Shown here one piece after another: positions 60,331 to 64,000 of a stretch of DNA of 64,000 bases. The notes beneath the pieces are model-generated. The model made no database searches and was not told the DNA's origin. It saw only the letters and a list, made by a program, of their open reading frames with translations. Every line of letters begins with the position of its first letter. The first letter of the stretch is position 1. Origin of the DNA: Paramacrobiotus metropolitanus (Eukaryota; Tardigrada; Eutardigrada; Parachela; Macrobiotidae); contig NW_026570254.1 in NCBI RefSeq assembly GCF_019649055.1, positions 372,001 through 436,000 on the forward strand. Reading direction: 5' to 3'. The translations under genes were made by a program, and so were the position numbers.

Positions 60331-61050
60331 ATGTTTATGCCACCGACAACAATCCGAGCGACTACTTCCATTCCGGAAGCCAAAATACTAATCCTGATAC
60401 TGATAGTCTTTCTTTCAAAATTCACTGGTAAGTGCAAAAACACACAAACAGTAAATACGCGATAAGAAAGTTGGTAGTACCAGGATACACGGGCACACGC
60501 CAGCATCCCGGGTAGTTCAGTAGTTACGTAATTAAGCCGCATTCAAAGGTCAGTACTGAAGGGTACATAGGTTACTGATTACATGACCGCAATATATTTT
60601 TGCTGTCGCAGTTTTTATAACAGATTTCGAAATCTCCTGTCTATTACTATTAGTGTGTTATAACTTATAACCATAAGACTGGCTATGAATAACGTACGGA
60701 TGATTTAGAGTAATGTATATGTGATAATTATGATTGTAGTTAAATGCAACATCGCAAAGAAAGAAGATCAGTTTACGCATTTCTTCTATATGGACGATAA
60801 TGGAAATTTTGTGGACCCCCAGTTTACCGAATCGGCGAAAATTGACGGCAGAATGGACAGATTAGGGGATATGCCTTTATCGAATAAACCGTTTCAAGAA
60901 TGGGATGCAAGCTATCGTTACAAAGAAGCGGAAGCATCAAGAAGTCTCGTTTTCAAACGAATAGTAAGAGAAAAAAGGCTGAGAGCCACAATACCGATGT
61001 CGATGAGTGTTCATACTGGCAAGAAATCCCCCGCAACGAATTCTGCTTAA
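60331..61050 (+). CDS. Small secreted or peptide-precursor-like protein, unrecognised
   Basis: Exon 60331-60427 (donor GTAAGTGC) and exon 60740-61050 (acceptor TTGTAG) join in phase 1 to 135 residues. The N-terminus has a hydrophobic run (AKILILILIVFLSKFTG), like a signal peptide with cleavage near the exon junction. The rest is hydrophilic, with acidic patches (FFYMDDNGNFVDP) and possible dibasic processing sites (FKRIVREKRLRA, TGKKS). Only one Cys follows the signal, so it is not a disulfide-rich hormone or toxin. I do not recognise a family. It could be a neuropeptide-type precursor or a chance pairing of open frames, though both splice sites are strong and the phase fits. Confidence 0.5.
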
Positions 61051-61134
61051 CCCATTCGGCTATAAAATAGTCTGAAAAAATCAACCAAAAAATAATACAG
61101 ATCACAAGATGAATTTACCAATATTTATGAAACC

Positions 61135-63676
61135 TTAATCCGGATGGATATACGAGCACGAGTTCGAGTCCAGTGGACAACCATCCGGGTGATTCGCAAC
61201 AAACCAGCATGGTTTGGTTTTCGCAGCCATTTTCAGCTTCTTGCTTCGTTTATGTGGATCAGCATAATTTCTCAGTTTTACTTCTGCATTATGAACTTCG
61301 AAGATATGTTGATTGTTTCGAATGAACGTCTGCAGTCCACCACACTGATTTTTCATGGAGGAAACCGTGTCCTCATCCAGCAATCGTATTACATCCCGCA
61401 ATGGCAGCAGTCCACCAGCATTCCAAAAGTCTGTTGATGGGACAGGAATTTTATTATCAGTGCTCAATAATTTTTTGACAATGACGGAAATAACGGAGTT
61501 TCGCATGGATGGGGGAAGAGTGGTGCAGTTGCGAATGGGAGAGTGACCAGAACAAACGACGAAATTCGGCCGGCCGGTCTGCAAGCGCGAATTCAAAAAC
61601 GCAACACGTTGGGATTCTTTGGCTTCGTGTTCTTCGGCTGGATAGGATCGCTGACATCCAATAAAACATTTTCGCTTCGTGGAAGGGATTCGCAAAGTGT
61701 CCTCCGCGGTTACAAAACCGAGAGTGGAGCAGATGAATCGTAAATATTTAAAATAAGCTTGATATTCGCTTTCATTTCCCGGTTTGTTGAATTTGTGGTT
61801 AAAATCGAAGCTGCAACATGGGAGGAGGAAGAATTTCGCTGTATATGATGACCTGACAAATAAAACCAAAAGAACGTTACCGAGATGTTAACAACAGAGT
61901 GAACAGATCAGTTACTAGCAGAAAAAGGAGTGCCACCATTTACTACTACCTGGCAGTAATGTAAGGAATCCATGGTGTCAACTCATCGGAATGGTTGCCA
62001 ATTATCCAGTTAACATTAGAAAGAGTTTCGGTTGATGGATCAAATGTCCTTTGAACTAGCTTCGTATCTGCGCCATATTTCGCCCATATTTTGCGCTCCC
62101 GAACGTCGATACCAACACCAGGATACTAAACAGATGCTAAACAGATACTAAACACCATTTCTCCGCTTGAGCGGAAGTTATAGGTGGAAATCACTAATTT
62201 TAAGTAAGCGCTAAATATCGAGTATCTCATAGAAAACCACATAAGCCCTGGGCAAAACTCAGATTTTGAAAAGCTCTTAACGAGGTTACGTTCTCATAAC
62301 CGGAAGTGCACACAACATTTGAAAAAACTCACTCCTTCACATGACAAAAGATGCACCAACAATCCGTTGCCACAGCCGAGATCCACGAAGCTCTGCTTTT
62401 GACATCCCGTTCGCTCTTGTTCGTCTTCCCAAAGAGTCTAGAAAACGGAACAAGAAGAGAGTCACGTATATTGATCGTGAATCAAGAAATGCAATAAAGA
62501 AGAAAAATAACGGAAACGAGAGATAGGCGGAGATAGGCGGCTACCATGAGATAGGCGGCTATTCCAATGTCTTCACTGACGAATTTATGAGGATCCGTCG
62601 ATTCCGACCACTCCTACTAAAGCGCACATTAAAAGCACGAGGAACAGCGATCGCTTTCTGGCACTCCAGTACGCTAAAGTAACCGCATCATATTTTTTCC
62701 AAGGCTTAATGTTCACACCGACAAGACAGTATTTTAATACGCGCGTGGGTGCGGAATACTATATCAGTATACGAAATATATATATATGGATAATTACTAC
62801 GTATAATTTTGATTTACATATAATTACATACCCGTACTATCTGCTGCCCATAGTTTAATTTCAATCTTTTCACGATTTCTGCATACTTCTTGACCGGTAC
62901 AAGCCGCAACGAACTCTTTTCATCGGGAGTGTTTTATTCTTTTCCGGGTGGTAGTTCTTACTCCATCCCACAAGTTTCGGAAGCAGCGATTGCTTCAGCC
63001 AATCTTGGGATGGCGAAGATGTCTGCTCATCGGAAAGCACTTCGACACGTATTACACATCCTTCGTTATCATCCAGCGATTTAATTGCTATCCTGTAAGC
63101 TGATTCCATCGACGGGGTTTTGGTGCGAGGCAAATTTATTTGAGACTCCGCGTAGTTTTGATTGTCAGTTTTGTCAACATGAACGTTATGACTCGCCAAA
63201 GGGATGAACGTAGCACAATGATTATACTCATCTGAAAACAATTTTCTTACTGTAAAGCTGTAAATGAAGTTACGCCAGTGGACGATGAATTTGATAGTAA
63301 TAATCAAGGTGCCAAAAACAAAGCGATACCTGGAACATTTTCAAAATAGTTATTAATTCTGGATAAACTTTGCCTAACCTACGAGCACCGCCTCGATAAC
63401 TTCGTGAAACACTTTTGTTCGCGGGATTAAATTGCGCAGTTTCAGTAGTGCTGTGCTGCGCAGGTTACAGAGCGAAGCCTCCAGTTCCTGCAGTCGGAAA
63501 TCTTCCCGGGCGTACTGCAGTGCATCCTCCACGTTTCCCGAAAAGAAAGATTCAGTTCCACACAGACGGCGATTAACAAGATGGGGCTTAGCAATCCATA
63601 ATTCCACCGCGTACCACAATGACTTCAGACTGTACGGCGTAGAAACCGATATGCACTGCCGAAGTTCTGCATTCAT
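61135..63676 (-). CDS. TRMT44: tRNA (uracil-O(2)-)-methyltransferase TRMT44 homologue
   Basis: Six exons: 63676-63379, 63231-62832, 62613-62545, 62437-62333, 62125-61950 and 61852-61135, all with GT-AG ends and matching phases. Motifs in order: VELWIAKPHLVNRRLCG; QDWLKQSLLPKLVGW; LVPVKKYAEIVKRLK; DPHKFVSEDIGIAAYL; SFVDLGCGNGLLVHLLSCEG (SAM-binding motif I); PGVGIDVRERKIW; WIIGNHSDELTPWIPYI; SSYTAKFFLLPCCSFDF; QCGGLQTFIRNNQHIFEVH. It ends with a C-terminal CCCH-type finger (CWFVANHPDGC, CSYIH). The enzyme 2'-O-methylates U44 of serine tRNAs in the cytoplasm. One base is missing in exon 2 near 62935 (an A-run, AATAAAAC), shifting frame between GWSKNYHPEKN and DEKSSLRL. Every other part is open, so a sequencing or assembly error is as likely as a real mutation. 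Confidence 0.9.
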
Positions 63677-64000
63677 ATTGTCGCTTACCGATTTTTTGAG
63701 TAAAATGTATACTTTATTTGTAGTAGGGTGCGAAAAAATATTTAAACTGCAACTTGCATGACTAAAAAATCATAATGTATGTAAGCAAGAAGTACGTAGA
63801 TATTTCCTTTCCGGCTTTCCCGATGACGGAGAGATCAGTACGATAGGAATAATTACCGTAATAATCTATCCTACCGACCTACTCAACGACAGAGTATGAG
63901 CTAATATCTCAATGTGGCATAGCTAAGTCTACGAATCTACGCGAAGCGAGAACTGCATCTCCGACGATAATTTTATTAGAAACCCGAAACTGCCAAAACT
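63677..64000. other. 5' flank of TRMT44
   Basis: Upstream of the TRMT44 start codon to the window end; no gene seen. Presumably holds its promoter. Confidence 0.4.

Noticed and set aside
60273-60542. Minus-strand 89-residue frame
   Set aside because: Overlaps the plus-strand signal-peptide exon with a strong donor and has no family features.

Overview
The window is nuclear DNA from an animal with a compact genome. Every confident gene is a metazoan family with spliceosomal introns: PBX/extradenticle, an ANTP-class homeobox gene, a CENP-A-type histone, Rab24, ZNF706, PSMA4, an SLC25A33/36 carrier, PXYLP1 and TRMT44. Introns are mostly 60-500 nt with GT-AG ends; one or two look like GC-AG. Gene spacing is about 2-5 kb. 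I infer a small-genome ecdysozoan-like invertebrate (tardigrade or small crustacean would fit), but the sequence alone does not fix the taxon. There is no bacterial operon structure, rRNA or CRISPR array.

Layout. 0-1.7 kb: the minus-strand end of a SAM-domain regulator. 1.8-8.5 kb: no supportable gene. 8.5-11.9 kb: transposon debris, including a 0.5-kb terminal-inverted-repeat element with TA duplications, a degenerate LINE reverse transcriptase, a 162-bp hairpin MITE, a nested inverted-repeat element and one copy of a dispersed repeat with GTGATT-like internal repeats. 12.1-13.9 kb: an intact four-exon DDE integrase-type gene. 14.4-18.6 kb: a mosaic of broken pieces in which a decayed glycine-cleavage T-protein (AMT) gene, still carrying introns, lies between the 5' and 3' parts of a decayed PIWI-clade Argonaute gene. 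19-22.6 kb: a damaged HECT-type ubiquitin ligase gene containing a minisatellite. 23.5-24.8 kb: a decayed ADP/ATP translocase gene. 25.4-27.1 kb: a possible divergent homeodomain fragment, a second inverted copy of the dispersed repeat and a 65-bp direct repeat.

27.3-63.7 kb is a conserved gene neighbourhood: C11orf98-like (+), PSMA4 (-), ZNF706 (+), RAB24-like (-), PBX (+), SLC25A33/36 (+, with a recent tandem duplication of its 3' exons), CENP-A-like (-), two tandem copies of a 1.6-kb repeat carrying a minisatellite of about 30 bp, PXYLP1 (+), an ANTP-class homeobox gene (-), a small secreted-protein gene (+) and TRMT44 (-). These are housekeeping and developmental genes with no common pathway; no operon is seen. 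The contrast is between clean, fully open housekeeping genes and the 8-25 kb block, where transposon remnants and broken gene copies accumulate.

Identities rest on my reading of protein motifs and on splice phases that I joined by hand. No database search was run.
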